6,928 bases of DNA from Bacteroidales bacterium UBA3824 (GTDB lineage Bacteria; Bacteroidota; Bacteroidia; Bacteroidales; UBA3824), in assembly GCA_002393195.1 (NCBI GenBank), contig DGIK01000121.1:1-6928 (forward strand). Reading direction: 5' to 3'. Under the pieces are notes generated by a model. That model saw only the letters and a list, made by a program, of their open reading frames with translations. It searched no databases and was not told where the DNA came from. The position numbers and the translations under genes were made by a program. Below, one piece after another: positions 1 to 6,928 of this stretch (its first letter is position 1; each line of letters starts with the position of its first letter).

Positions 1-712
1 CCATCTTGAAGATGTCGGGACACTCGCACATTCTGTCCCAAATCATTGGAAAATCGCCGGTGAGTTCCCAATTGAGCATATCGTCGGAGGTGAACTCCAC
101 AAAACGCAACTTGCTTGCAATCACCATTTTGTAGCGTCCGTCGTCGCCCACAAAAATCTGCGGGTCGCGGAAGTCGGTGGCTGAGAATCCGAGTTTTGAA
201 CCGTCAAGAACCCAAGTGTTGTCCTTTTTCCAAGTCTTAAAATCGTCGGAAACAGCCCTCAAAACCACTTCCTTGGAGGTGTGTCCGGTGTAGTAGATGT
301 AGTACTTGCCGTCCTTGTCGTTGTAATAACAACAACCTGTGCCGAGAGCCGCGTCAGCCTCCGCTACCGACGAGCCGGTGGGCAACACCTCACCCAACGA
401 TTCGTAATTGGCGCAATCCTTGGTAGAAACGCCCCAAAACGGATGGTAGCAAGGGCCGTTGTTGTCGTACTCTTGAAGATAGAGCACCTTGAAGTCGCCT
501 GCCTTGGCGTCGTAGAAGGGCATCGGGTCGCCGCAACGTCCGATTGCCGGATTGTAGTAGGTCAGGAAGGCGGCATCGTCCTGAGAATCAATGAATGTGG
601 TGGAGTCTGACCAATCTATCGGGTCGTCACCAAAAGTTTCGTCGTCGCTGCAAGCCTGAAACGTTACGAAGGGCATTGCAAACGCAAGTATTGTATTGAT
701 AGTCATTTTCAT
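1..712 (-). CDS. Surface GH32-type glycosidase lipoprotein (probable fructanase), C-terminus cut by window edge
   Basis: Only the first 237 residues are visible; the gene continues past position 1. The product begins with a lipoprotein signal peptide (residues 1-20, ending TFQA) and lipidated Cys21, followed by SDDE, an acidic run like the Bacteroidota surface-export signal, so it probably sits outside the cell. Three clan GH-J landmarks appear in order: GDPMPFYD with candidate nucleophile Asp62 (the place of the usual WMNDPNG block), FRDPQIF with Asp183 (the RDP transition-state stabiliser), and CECPDIF with Glu230 (the EC acid/base motif). Their spacing fits a five-bladed beta-propeller. 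GH32 enzymes hydrolyse beta-fructosidic bonds in levan, inulin or sucrose; endo or exo action cannot be told. The ATG at 710-712 lies 6 nt after the DUF4960 stop, suggesting translational coupling; a second ATG at 704-706 (Met3) is an alternative start. The first motif is divergent, so a GH43-like or unassigned GH-J activity is possible. Confidence 0.86.
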   Translation of the reverse strand, partial: MKMTINTILAFAMPFVTFQACSDDETFGDDPIDWSDSTTFIDSQDDAAFLTYYNPAIGRCGDPMPFYDAKAGDFKVLYLQEYDNNGPCYHPFWGVSTKDCANYESLGEVLPTGSSVAEADAALGTGCCYYNDKDGKYYIYYTGHTSKEVVLRAVSDDFKTWKKDNTWVLDGSKLGFSATDFRDPQIFVGDDGRYKMVIASKLRFVEFTSDDMLNWELTGDFPMIWDRMCECPDIFKM

Positions 713-718
713 AACGGT

Positions 719-2116
719 TTATTTTAAAAGGTGATTGAATGCGTTTTTAGTGATAATTTCGATGTTTTTGTGGAACTTTTCGGTGTAGCCGTCTTCGTAT
801 TTGTACGAATACCAATCGTAACAGCCCGACGAAATGCAGATTATGCCGCCTTTGTTGTCGTGAGCGGGATATTCCCAAGCCACAATTGCGCCGTCGCCGC
901 CTACGCCGAGTATCGTTGCGCCCGTGCGTGATGTCCAAGCGTCGTAGTCGTCATAACCGCCCCAATCTGTGCCGATGTGATACTGCGCTGTTGAATTGGT
1001 GATGTGATAACCTGCGTCGGTGCAGTAAACGCTGTTGGGGTCGTCGCCCTGAACGAGGTTTTGCCACAGCGGATGAGAGTTCATTCCGCTATAAATCTTG
1101 AAGTCCCAAGGTCCGCCGCAAAGTTCGGCTGCGTCCTCGTTTTGACCCCAACAGTTGTTGGGCGTTGTCCACTCGTCGTCGCCGGTAACACCAATGAACG
1201 ACGGCAAGTTGGTGGCGTAACGTGTTAAGAACAATGCGCCGCCATTTTCGTAGAATGAGCGGATTTCGTTTTTGGCTGCAAGAGCGTCGGTGGCTTTGGC
1301 TTGGAAGATGTCGTGACCGTCCACACCGCCGTCAACGTGATAATGCCACCAAATCACCTTACATTCAGAGAGGTCGGCATTGCCGTTTTGAAGGTCGGCA
1401 AACGATACGTAGAGCGAACCTTCCACGTTGGAGAGCATCCACTGACAAGCGGTTTTGGCTTCGGGGTCGAGGTCGTTGAGGTTGGCTGCCGAGCCTACAA
1501 ACAAGGCTTTCGGCTTTTCGGTGGCGATGACAGTAACGGTGTACGCACTCTTTGCCGAATTGTTTTCAACATTGTAAACCACCGGCTCTGAAAAGTCTAA
1601 TGCCACGCCCGACGAGGGGCTGATGGTTGCGTTGTCGCTGATGGCGATTGTTGGTGTGAGCGACGTAATGCCTTCTGATGCAGGGATATAGACCGTGATT
1701 GTCTTGGTAGCCTCGTCGATTGAGCCGGCATACGTACCGTTGATTACAAACTGCGAAATCCTTGCCTCGTCGTGCAATACGCTGAGAGTCCAATCCAATG
1801 ACGCATCGCCGTTTACCACGTGAATTACTTTTGCAGCGTCCATATTGACGGTTTCGCCGACAGAAAAGTTGCAGGTGGCGTTAGCAGAGAGTTTCAGGTC
1901 GGTGATTTTCATTGTCGATGTTTCGTAAACTTCGGGCAGACGGACGAGGATGTTGCGGGTTTTAGGGTCGCAATTACCGATGAAATCATCGAGTTTTACG
2001 GCTTCTACGTTGCAGTCGCCGTCGAGGGACAGACTGTCGCCCTCGCTGTCGGAACAAGCGGCTAATGTTACCGCCGCAAGTGCCGCAATTATTGTGTTTT
2101 TAATTAATCTTTTCAT
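719..2116 (-). CDS. DUF4960-type surface glycan-binding lipoprotein (SGBP of a fructan PUL)
   Basis: This 465-residue protein is probably a non-catalytic cell-surface binder that holds fructan near the SusCD transporter. Residues 1-20 form a lipoprotein signal peptide with lipobox LAAC (Cys21), then SDSEGD, an acidic surface-export-like tail. Residues about 35-115 and 116-198 look like two Ig-like domains; the second has ISQFVINGTYAG, a TITVYIP strand and a closing AYTVTVIA strand, as in DUF5018-like modules. Residues about 201-460 form the DUF4960 region, opening with KALFVGSA, then VIWWHYH (254-260), FYENGGALFLT (288-298) and GGIICISSGCYDW (423-435). These resemble a ThuA/GATase-like alpha/beta fold, but no catalytic role is evident. 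This region is rich in Trp and Cys (eleven Cys in all), suiting sugar stacking and disulfides. Position between SusD and a GH32 enzyme matches BT1761 of the B. thetaiotaomicron levan locus. The start is fixed by the signal peptide; no Shine-Dalgarno is seen. Family placement is by recognised motifs and synteny, not a search. Confidence 0.86.
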   Translation of the reverse strand: MKRLIKNTIIAALAAVTLAACSDSEGDSLSLDGDCNVEAVKLDDFIGNCDPKTRNILVRLPEVYETSTMKITDLKLSANATCNFSVGETVNMDAAKVIHVVNGDASLDWTLSVLHDEARISQFVINGTYAGSIDEATKTITVYIPASEGITSLTPTIAISDNATISPSSGVALDFSEPVVYNVENNSAKSAYTVTVIATEKPKALFVGSAANLNDLDPEAKTACQWMLSNVEGSLYVSFADLQNGNADLSECKVIWWHYHVDGGVDGHDIFQAKATDALAAKNEIRSFYENGGALFLTRYATNLPSFIGVTGDDEWTTPNNCWGQNEDAAELCGGPWDFKIYSGMNSHPLWQNLVQGDDPNSVYCTDAGYHITNSTAQYHIGTDWGGYDDYDAWTSRTGATILGVGGDGAIVAWEYPAHDNKGGIICISSGCYDWYSYKYEDGYTEKFHKNIEIITKNAFNHLLK

Positions 2117-2147
2117 TTTTAATTATGATTTAAGAATTACAATTTTA

Positions 2148-2384
2148 TTTAACACCGAATTAATTCAACTTTCGCAAGTATTTTTCATCACCGAATTTAA
2201 CAAATAAAACTAACAACTAATAAAATAAGAATCAACAAGTTGCTTCATATTTTGGCTAATTTAACTAATTTGATTTCATATAGTCAAATTGAAACATTAT
2301 TTGTTTGATTTGCTGCCGCTTGCGGCATTAGTTATTAAAGTTTTACAATCAAATTTGTGTTAATTAGTTTTATTCGGTGTTAAA
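2148..2384. repeat. 13-bp perfect inverted repeat bracketing the SusD-DUF4960 spacer
   Basis: TTTAACACCGAAT at 2148-2160 is matched exactly by ATTCGGTGTTAAA at 2372-2384, so nearly the whole 275-nt spacer lies between the arms. A further CACCGAATT copy sits at 2189-2197, exactly 36 nt (four 9-nt steps) from the one at 2153-2161. A second nested pair, AACTAATT (2263-2270) with AATTAGTT (2362-2369), also faces inward. The arm core CACCGAATT differs from the CACGGAAAT unit of the SusC-SusD spacer at two of nine bases, so the two may be related. No duplicated target bases flank the arms, so insertion as a small transposon is not supported. The rest of the spacer is A/T-rich with no open reading frame I believe in. 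Confidence 0.7.
2314..2327. other. G/C-rich hairpin within the SusD-DUF4960 spacer
   Basis: TGCCGC (2314-2319) and GCGGCA (2322-2327) are exact reverse complements; realistically a five-pair stem with a four-base loop. It is the only G/C-rich patch in an otherwise A/T-rich spacer. In the transcribed (minus) direction it is followed by GCAAATCAAAC rather than a run of T, so it does not look like an ordinary intrinsic terminator. It may mark an RNA processing or stability point after SusD, or a weak terminator lowering expression of the downstream genes. Confidence 0.5.
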
Positions 2385-2391
2385 CTCATTT

Positions 2392-4122
2392 CTACCAATT
2401 GCCGATGTTTTGTGTGTAATGACCGTGGGAAGCGGAGATTTGCTCAAAGGGGATTGGCAAGTATTCGTCCTTGTCGGCGGTGAAATGTGCCGTCAAATAG
2501 ATGGCGCAATTATCGGCTTCCTCGGCGTAATACTTGTTGATAACCTCGGCTGCCTCGCCGTAACGTACAAGGTCGAAGAAACGCTCCGATTCCATACCGA
2601 GTTCGAGGCGGCGTTCCATCTTGACGATTTTGATTGCCGTTTCCTTGTCGTAACTGCCTTTGTAGTTGGAGATATACATCTTGACACCGTAAGCGTTTTT
2701 GTACGAATTGGTGAGTTGTGTGCTTGAAGCGGCACGGCTGCGGATTTGATTGACAATGGCTATTGCATCGTCGGATTGTCCGAGTTGAGCCAACGCCTCG
2801 GCACGCATCAAAAGTACGTCGGCATAGCGGATTACGATTCTATTCATCGACGTTCCCCAAAACGAACCTTTTATCAAGTATTCGCCAATCAGTGCGGGGT
2901 CAACGTTCTGTTTGAGTGTTACATAATAACCGTACAAACCGTTTGAACGGCTCCAAATGCCGCTTTCTTCCATCATAAAATCCTTGTTGAACATATAAGG
3001 AAGTCCGGGCATTCCCACGGTGAGGAAAAGGCGCGGGTCGGCGTTGTCTTTGGCGATGTCGTAATCCTCGCTGTTGAAATTGTCAAAGAGCGGCAAACCG
3101 TCGTCGCCAGTGCGGAAAGCGTTCACGAGGTTTTGCGACGGTTTGTAAAAATCGCAGCCGCCGTCTGTCGCGCCGGGAATGTTGGGCGGAATCAAGCCGT
3201 TGCTCCAATTGAGATTGCCGTATGTAGAGCCGTCGTTGCGCGAATACTGAATTGCCCAAACGCTTTCTTTGCCGTTTTCAAACTGCTCTTCGGGGCGGAA
3301 ATTGTTGTGAAAATCGCTTTCGAGACCATATCCGGCATAAAGCGACGGGTCGGTGTATTTGACAACGTTTTCAAGGTCGGCGGTGTTGATTTCCGTTACC
3401 TTGTTGCTCTGAGGATCACCTTGACGGTAAGCCTTGTAGAGATAAACCTTGGCAAGCAAACCGGCTGCCGCAGCCTTCGACGGGCGGCCTTTGTCGTCCT
3501 GAACTTCGGGAAGATTGTTGAAAGCATCTTCCAAATCCTTGGCTATCAATGCCCAACCTTCGTCGTTGGAATACTGAGTGTTGGAGAGATTGTTGTAGCC
3601 TTCGTAATCCAAATGCTCGTCCACAACGAATGGGATATTCTTGTAGAGCCTTTTGAGAAGGAAATGAGCATAGCCGCGAAGGAATTTCATCTCGGCAATG
3701 CGGGTCTGCTTCATCGCAAAACTATCGTCGCAACCTTCGAGGAGTGCCAAGGCGGCGTTAACCCTCGAAATGCAGTTGTACAAACGCACCCACATATCGT
3801 TGATGTTCCAATTGGTAACGAGTACGCCTTGTTGGATTTCCAACTGATGGAACACGTCGCCATCGCTTGTGCCGTTGCCGCCCTTGTAGGCATCGTCGCT
3901 GCGCACGTCAAAATTCCACATCGAAAACGACGAGTTGATGTCTTCGGCGGTGGTGAAAATTGCGTATGCCGACACTGCCATTGCCTCAGCGTTTTCGGGT
4001 GTCTGCACCTGAACGTCGCTTAATGTGCCTTGCGGAATGTTCTCGTCAAGCATTTCGGAGCAAGATGGCAATCCCGCTGCCGCCGCAAGTATCAATGCTA
4101 TGGATAATATTTTGTTTTTCAT
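2392..4122 (-). CDS. SusD/RagB-family outer-membrane glycan-binding lipoprotein
   Basis: This 576-residue protein is the lid of a SusCD transporter, binding oligosaccharides above the SusC barrel. The start is the ATG at 4120-4122: it gives a clean signal peptide (MKNK, hydrophobic core, lipobox LPSC with Cys21). The frame is open further upstream to 4179, but that adds an unlikely lysine-isoleucine stretch. Family hallmarks in order are the TPR-like helix around RIAEMKFLRGYAHFLLKRLY (141-160), the NRIVIRYADVLLMRAEAL block (427-444), NQIRSRA (458-464), the KMERRLELGMESERFFDLVR block (501-520) and the closing EYLPIPFEQI (553-562). Length is normal for the family. The segment FDVRSDDAYKGG (71-82) and the Trp/Tyr-rich stretch 290-330 are candidate sugar contacts, by inference. 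Cys21 is followed by SEMLDE, a looser acidic tail than in the two downstream lipoproteins. It lies 224 nt after its SusC partner, an unusually long gap for such a pair. The stop is TAG. Confidence 0.97.
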   Translation of the reverse strand: MKNKILSIALILAAAAGLPSCSEMLDENIPQGTLSDVQVQTPENAEAMAVSAYAIFTTAEDINSSFSMWNFDVRSDDAYKGGNGTSDGDVFHQLEIQQGVLVTNWNINDMWVRLYNCISRVNAALALLEGCDDSFAMKQTRIAEMKFLRGYAHFLLKRLYKNIPFVVDEHLDYEGYNNLSNTQYSNDEGWALIAKDLEDAFNNLPEVQDDKGRPSKAAAAGLLAKVYLYKAYRQGDPQSNKVTEINTADLENVVKYTDPSLYAGYGLESDFHNNFRPEEQFENGKESVWAIQYSRNDGSTYGNLNWSNGLIPPNIPGATDGGCDFYKPSQNLVNAFRTGDDGLPLFDNFNSEDYDIAKDNADPRLFLTVGMPGLPYMFNKDFMMEESGIWSRSNGLYGYYVTLKQNVDPALIGEYLIKGSFWGTSMNRIVIRYADVLLMRAEALAQLGQSDDAIAIVNQIRSRAASSTQLTNSYKNAYGVKMYISNYKGSYDKETAIKIVKMERRLELGMESERFFDLVRYGEAAEVINKYYAEEADNCAIYLTAHFTADKDEYLPIPFEQISASHGHYTQNIGNW

Positions 4123-4226
4123 ATTATTACAAATTATTATAATTATAATTTTTTTTAACACGGAAAGCACGGATGTCACGGAAATTTATTACTTGAAGAA
4201 AATTTTAAATACTTTAAAATTTTTCG

Positions 4227-4270
4227 GAAAACACTGAACCTAAATTCAGTACTTTCGTTTCCGTGTTTTC
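4227..4270 (-). other. Two overlapping alternative hairpins in the SusC-SusD transcript
   Basis: GAAAACAC (4227-4234) and GTGTTTTC (4263-4270) form an 8-bp stem. Inside it, ACTGAA (4233-4238) and TTCAGT (4245-4250) form a 6-bp stem with a 6-nt loop. The arms share bases 4233-4234, so both stems cannot form in full at once. In the transcribed direction the structure is followed by CCGAAAAATTTT, a poor match to a terminator tail. A regulatory role is inference only. Confidence 0.4.
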
Positions 4271-4273
4271 TGT

Positions 4274-4303
4274 TTATTAAAAATAACTTGTTGTTTTTAA
4301 TAA
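4274..4303. other. A/T-only stem-loop in the SusC-SusD spacer
   Basis: TTATTAAAAA at 4274-4283 is the exact reverse complement of TTTTTAATAA at 4294-4303, with a 10-nt loop between. The 10-bp stem has no G-C pair, so it is weak. It lies between the two minus-oriented repeat clusters. Neither side is a convincing intrinsic terminator because there is no G/C-rich stem before a T-tract. Confidence 0.5.
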
Positions 4304-4346
4304 TTTTTTTGCGTTTAACATTCCGTGTTTTCTGTGTGTTCCGTAG

Positions 4347-6928
4347 TTAAAATGATACGTTAATACCGAAAGTTACGTTTACAGGAATCGGGTAGCCGAA
4401 GTTTGCATTTTCGGGGTCAACACCTGAAAACTTTTTCGATTTGATTGTCAAGAGGTTCTGTGCCGAAGCGTAAAACCTCACGCGCTCTGCGGAAATCTTT
4501 TTGCAAATCTCTTTTGGCAGATTATAACCAAACTGAATGGTGCGGAGTTTGGCGTATGAACCGTTTTCTACAAAATAACTACTTACACGTTTCTCGTTGT
4601 TGTTGTCCATTGTGCTAACAGCGGGAATGTCCGACGACTGATTGTTGGGTGTCCAAGCGTCGAGAAGGCGTGTACCCTTGTTGAGGTTGGTGATATTGAG
4701 ACCGCTCCAAAGGTCGGTTTCTTTTTTCAAGTCGCTGATAACATCAACACCCTGAACACCTTGCCAAAACATTGTCAAATCGAAATCCTTGTATTGAAAA
4801 TAGAGGTTGATACCCCAAGTGAAATCCGGCACGGGCGAATAAATCCATTTTTGATCCTCGCTGTTGATAACATTGTCGCCGTTCAAATCTTTCCAACGGA
4901 TTCGGCCGATACCTGCGCCGTCTTGTGAGGCGTGGCGGTCGATTTCGTCCTGATTGCAGAAAATGCCGTCGTAAACATAGCCCACTTGCGCGCCCATCGG
5001 ATGTCCAACAACGCTTTCTACGCCGTTGCCGCCGAATGTGCCTTTTGCGGCGATAGTTTCGGGGAGTTTGGTGATTTCGTTTTGATAAGTGCCGATATTG
5101 GCGTTGATGTCGTAGGTGAATTTCTTTTTGCCGCCACGATAGCCGATGGTGAGTTCAAAACCTGTGTTTTCCATTTCGCCGGCGTTGATCCATTGTGCGC
5201 TGCCTTCGCCCATAACGCCGATGCCGGGCATATTGACGAGGATGTCGGTGGTAGTTTTCTTAAACCAATCAAACGAACCGTAGAGAGCGTTTTTGAAGAA
5301 TCCAAAATCGAGACCGACGTTTAATTGTGTTGTGGTTTCCCATTGGAGGTCGTCGTTGCCGAGTTGGTCGCGCTTAAAACCGCTTGATAATTGATGTCCG
5401 CCGTTGACGCCCTCAATGTCGTAACTTGTGCCGTAACTTTGACCGCCAAACTGAGCCTCGCCGTAGTTGCTGCGGTAAAGGGTGTAACGTGCTGTGTTGT
5501 CGATTTCCTGATTACCTGTCTGACCCCAACCTGCACGGATTTTGAGGCTTTCGAGCCAAGCGATGTCGTTCAAGAAATTTTCTTCGCTGATTTTCCAACC
5601 TGCGCTCACCGAGGGGAACAAACCGAAACGTTTGTTTTCGCCAAAACGGCTCGAACCGTCGTACCTCAATGTAACGCTTGCAAGATATTTGTTCATCAAA
5701 GTATAATTAGCCTTTGTAAAATACGATACCAAGGTGTAACCGCCTGCGCCGCCGTAAGCCTCAGCCTCTCCAACTGCTGCGCCGGGCCACATATATTCGG
5801 GTGTCAAAACTGCAAAATCGTATTTCTTACCGCTAAAATCGAGGTCGTCTTCCTTGTTGACCTCCACGCCAACGAGTACATCGCCGCTGTGGATTCCCTT
5901 GCCAAACATATAACTTGCAACGGCGTTCCACATCATTTTGGTCCAATGCTCTTGTTTTGCTTCTATGCCGTTAATCGGATTTGCAACAGTGCCTTCGGTG
6001 ATGGGATAAGTGAAAATTCGCTGTTGTTTTTGAGCGTAATCAATACCTGCGGTGGTTTTGATATTGAGGTTTTTAATGGGGCTGATGTTGAGGTAAACAT
6101 CGCCAAAAGTACGCCAATAAGTATAACGATTGTCGGCGTTGCGTTCAAGTCTGGCGAGCGGGTTTTCGCGGTCGGGATAGCCACCAACAGGGCCTGCAAA
6201 TTCGCCGTCAGTGGTGTAAACCGGCAACGAGGGGTTGAATTGCAACACGTTTTCAACAAATCCGCCCGGAGCCTGAACCTCGTCGGTGCGGTTTACGGTG
6301 AAATCTTCGCCAATTTTTACAATGCTTCTACTGTCGGTTTTTACAATGTCGTAATCAGTATTCAAACGTCCCGAAAAACGCTCAAAATCAGAATGTTTGA
6401 TAATACCGTCGTTTTTGTAATATCCCAATGAGAAGAACGACGAACTGCGTTCAGAACCGTTGCTGACAGAGAGATTGTATTGCTGAATAATGCCTGTGCG
6501 TGTTGTGATGTCGAACCAATCGGTATTGGCGGCGGGAGTGGTACCGGCGGCGTCAAGATATTTGTTCATTGTGATTGAATTGAGCACGGGAACGCCGTTG
6601 TTGTCGTAACTCCAATCGTATTTGTAGCCGAGACCGTTTTGGTTGGGGTCGAGACCATCGTTAACATAACCTTGCCACATTACCTGTCCGAACTCCTTGG
6701 TATTCAAAACGTCGAGTTTGTTGGTGTAGTTTTGCATAGCGATGCTTGCGTCAAAATTCACCTTCACCTTGCCTTCCTTGCCGCGTTTGGTGGTGATGAT
6801 GATAACGCCGTTGGCAGCGCGGCTACCGTAGATAGAGGCAGAAGCGGCATCTTTCAAGACTTGGATAGATTCGATGTCGTTGCCGTTGAGTTCGTGCATA
6901 CCCGATTTGGTAGGCACGCCGTCGATGA
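4347..6928 (-). CDS. SusC/RagA-family TonB-dependent outer-membrane transporter, N-terminus cut by window edge
   Basis: The last 859 residues of a SusC protein are visible; the frame runs off the right edge. The GTG at 6915-6917 is not a start: IDG precedes it in frame and belongs to the family motif (I)DGVP. The plug signature follows, with [32 protein letters not shown], coded at about 6780-6926. The remaining roughly 810 residues are the 22-strand beta-barrel with alternating aromatic and polar strands, ending VTFGINVSF; the terminal Phe is the usual outer-membrane assembly signal. Missing upstream are the signal peptide, the carboxypeptidase-regulatory-like domain, the TonB box and the first part of the plug, typically 120-250 residues. 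With TonB-ExbBD energy it imports oligosaccharides captured by SusD. The downstream DUF4960 and GH32 genes point to fructan, probably levan, as cargo (BT1763-like). The operon promoter should lie upstream, outside the window. No frameshift or internal stop is seen. The stop is TAA. Confidence 0.97.
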   Translation of the reverse strand, partial: IDGVPTKSGMHELNGNDIESIQVLKDAASASIYGSRAANGVIIITTKRGKEGKVKVNFDASIAMQNYTNKLDVLNTKEFGQVMWQGYVNDGLDPNQNGLGYKYDWSYDNNGVPVLNSITMNKYLDAAGTTPAANTDWFDITTRTGIIQQYNLSVSNGSERSSSFFSLGYYKNDGIIKHSDFERFSGRLNTDYDIVKTDSRSIVKIGEDFTVNRTDEVQAPGGFVENVLQFNPSLPVYTTDGEFAGPVGGYPDRENPLARLERNADNRYTYWRTFGDVYLNISPIKNLNIKTTAGIDYAQKQQRIFTYPITEGTVANPINGIEAKQEHWTKMMWNAVASYMFGKGIHSGDVLVGVEVNKEDDLDFSGKKYDFAVLTPEYMWPGAAVGEAEAYGGAGGYTLVSYFTKANYTLMNKYLASVTLRYDGSSRFGENKRFGLFPSVSAGWKISEENFLNDIAWLESLKIRAGWGQTGNQEIDNTARYTLYRSNYGEAQFGGQSYGTSYDIEGVNGGHQLSSGFKRDQLGNDDLQWETTTQLNVGLDFGFFKNALYGSFDWFKKTTTDILVNMPGIGVMGEGSAQWINAGEMENTGFELTIGYRGGKKKFTYDINANIGTYQNEITKLPETIAAKGTFGGNGVESVVGHPMGAQVGYVYDGIFCNQDEIDRHASQDGAGIGRIRWKDLNGDNVINSEDQKWIYSPVPDFTWGINLYFQYKDFDLTMFWQGVQGVDVISDLKKETDLWSGLNITNLNKGTRLLDAWTPNNQSSDIPAVSTMDNNNEKRVSSYFVENGSYAKLRTIQFGYNLPKEICKKISAERVRFYASAQNLLTIKSKKFSGVDPENANFGYPIPVNVTFGINVSF

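Larger units (their letters stand above)
4157..4345. repeat. Clusters of a 9-nt CACGGAAA-like repeat in nested facing orientation, SusC-SusD spacer
   Basis: This fills most of the 224-nt spacer between the SusC and SusD genes. Four clusters of a degenerate 9-nt unit are readable. On the plus strand, 4159-4185 holds three tandem units (CACGGAAAG, CACGGATGT, CACGGAAAT) and 4223-4240 holds two (TTCGGAAAA, CACTGAACC). On the minus strand, 4257-4274 holds two (AACAGAAAA, CACGGAAAC) and 4319-4345 holds three (TACGGAACA, CACAGAAAA, CACGGAATG). The layout is thus 3-2 facing 2-3. Exact sub-matches are a 10-bp inverted pair (4157-4166 with 4258-4267), an 8-bp inverted pair (4227-4234 with 4263-4270) and a 15-nt direct repeat (4259-4273 and 4321-4335). 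The SusC-SusD transcript could fold into nested stems here. Function is unknown; RNA stabilisation, partial termination or a dispersed genomic repeat are possible. Confidence 0.75.

Noticed and set aside
281..610. Plus-strand open frame of 109 codons near the left edge
   Set aside because: It overlaps the GH32 gene on the opposite strand, whose three catalytic motifs are in frame; the translation is low-complexity Val-rich and matches nothing.
2148..2384. MITE-like mobile element between SusD and the DUF4960 gene
   Set aside because: The 13-bp terminal inverted repeats suggested it, but the flanking bases (ATTTTA on the left, CTCATT on the right) show no target-site duplication and no second copy is in the window.
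2117..2391. Internal Bacteroides-type promoter (TTTG at -33, TAnnTTTG at -7) for the SGBP-GH32 block
   Set aside because: Several near-matches such as TAGTTTTA occur in the A/T-rich minus strand, but none has both boxes at the right spacing; such near-matches are expected by chance in this composition.
3133..4023. Plus-strand open frame of 296 codons opposite the SusD gene
   Set aside because: It is antisense to a textbook SusD sequence, has no domain or signal and is explained by the codon use of the true strand.
4123..4179. Longer SusD start at 4179
   Set aside because: The extension adds a lysine and poly-isoleucine stretch read from the A/T-rich leader and repeat cluster and would bury the lipoprotein signal peptide inside the protein.
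4157..4345. CRISPR array
   Set aside because: The repeat units are only 9 nt, degenerate, tandem without unique spacers and in both orientations, with no cas gene nearby.
5391..6431. Plus-strand open frame of 346 codons opposite the SusC gene
   Set aside because: It lies fully antisense to an unmistakable SusC barrel, has Cys/Val/Ala-rich composition with no recognisable domain, and no plausible translation start context. It is a shadow of the real gene's codon bias.
6915..6917. GTG as the SusC start codon
   Set aside because: It falls inside the conserved DGVP plug motif and the frame is open to the window edge, so it is an internal valine.

Overview
The window is the middle of a polysaccharide utilization locus (PUL) from a member of the Bacteroidota, most likely an order Bacteroidales gut or host-associated species. 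The evidence is a SusC/SusD pair, surface lipoproteins with acidic residues right after the lipidated cysteine, start codons without a Shine-Dalgarno sequence and very A/T-rich spacers. The genus cannot be decided from this sequence. All four genes lie on the minus strand, so transcription runs from the right end of the window to the left.

Layout in transcription order: (1) a SusC-family TonB-dependent outer-membrane transporter whose N-terminus lies beyond the right edge (4347-6928); (2) a 224-nt A/T-rich spacer filled with clusters of a 9-nt CACGGAAA-like repeat in facing orientations; (3) a SusD-family glycan-binding lipoprotein (2392-4122); (4) a 275-nt A/T-rich spacer bracketed by a perfect 13-bp inverted repeat and holding a G/C-rich hairpin; (5) a DUF4960-type surface lipoprotein, the probable surface glycan-binding protein (719-2116); (6) after only 6 nt, a GH32-type lipoprotein glycosidase whose C-terminus lies beyond the left edge (1-712).

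The order SusC, SusD, DUF4960 protein, GH32 enzyme matches the core of the characterised Bacteroides thetaiotaomicron levan locus (BT1763-BT1762-BT1761-BT1760). Its products assemble at the cell surface as a fructan-processing and import machine. The inferred model is that the surface GH32 enzyme cuts a beta-fructan, the DUF4960 protein and SusD hold the polymer and oligosaccharides, and SusC imports them into the periplasm using TonB energy. Levan is the first guess as substrate; inulin or another fructan is not excluded. The fructan-sensing regulator, periplasmic exo-enzymes, fructokinase and main promoter are not in the window.

The genes belong to known families. The least explained part is the two long intercistronic spacers. 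They share an inverted-repeat layout and place a similar element about 30 nt before the next start codon, which could be RNA structure setting the ratio of SusC, SusD and binding protein.
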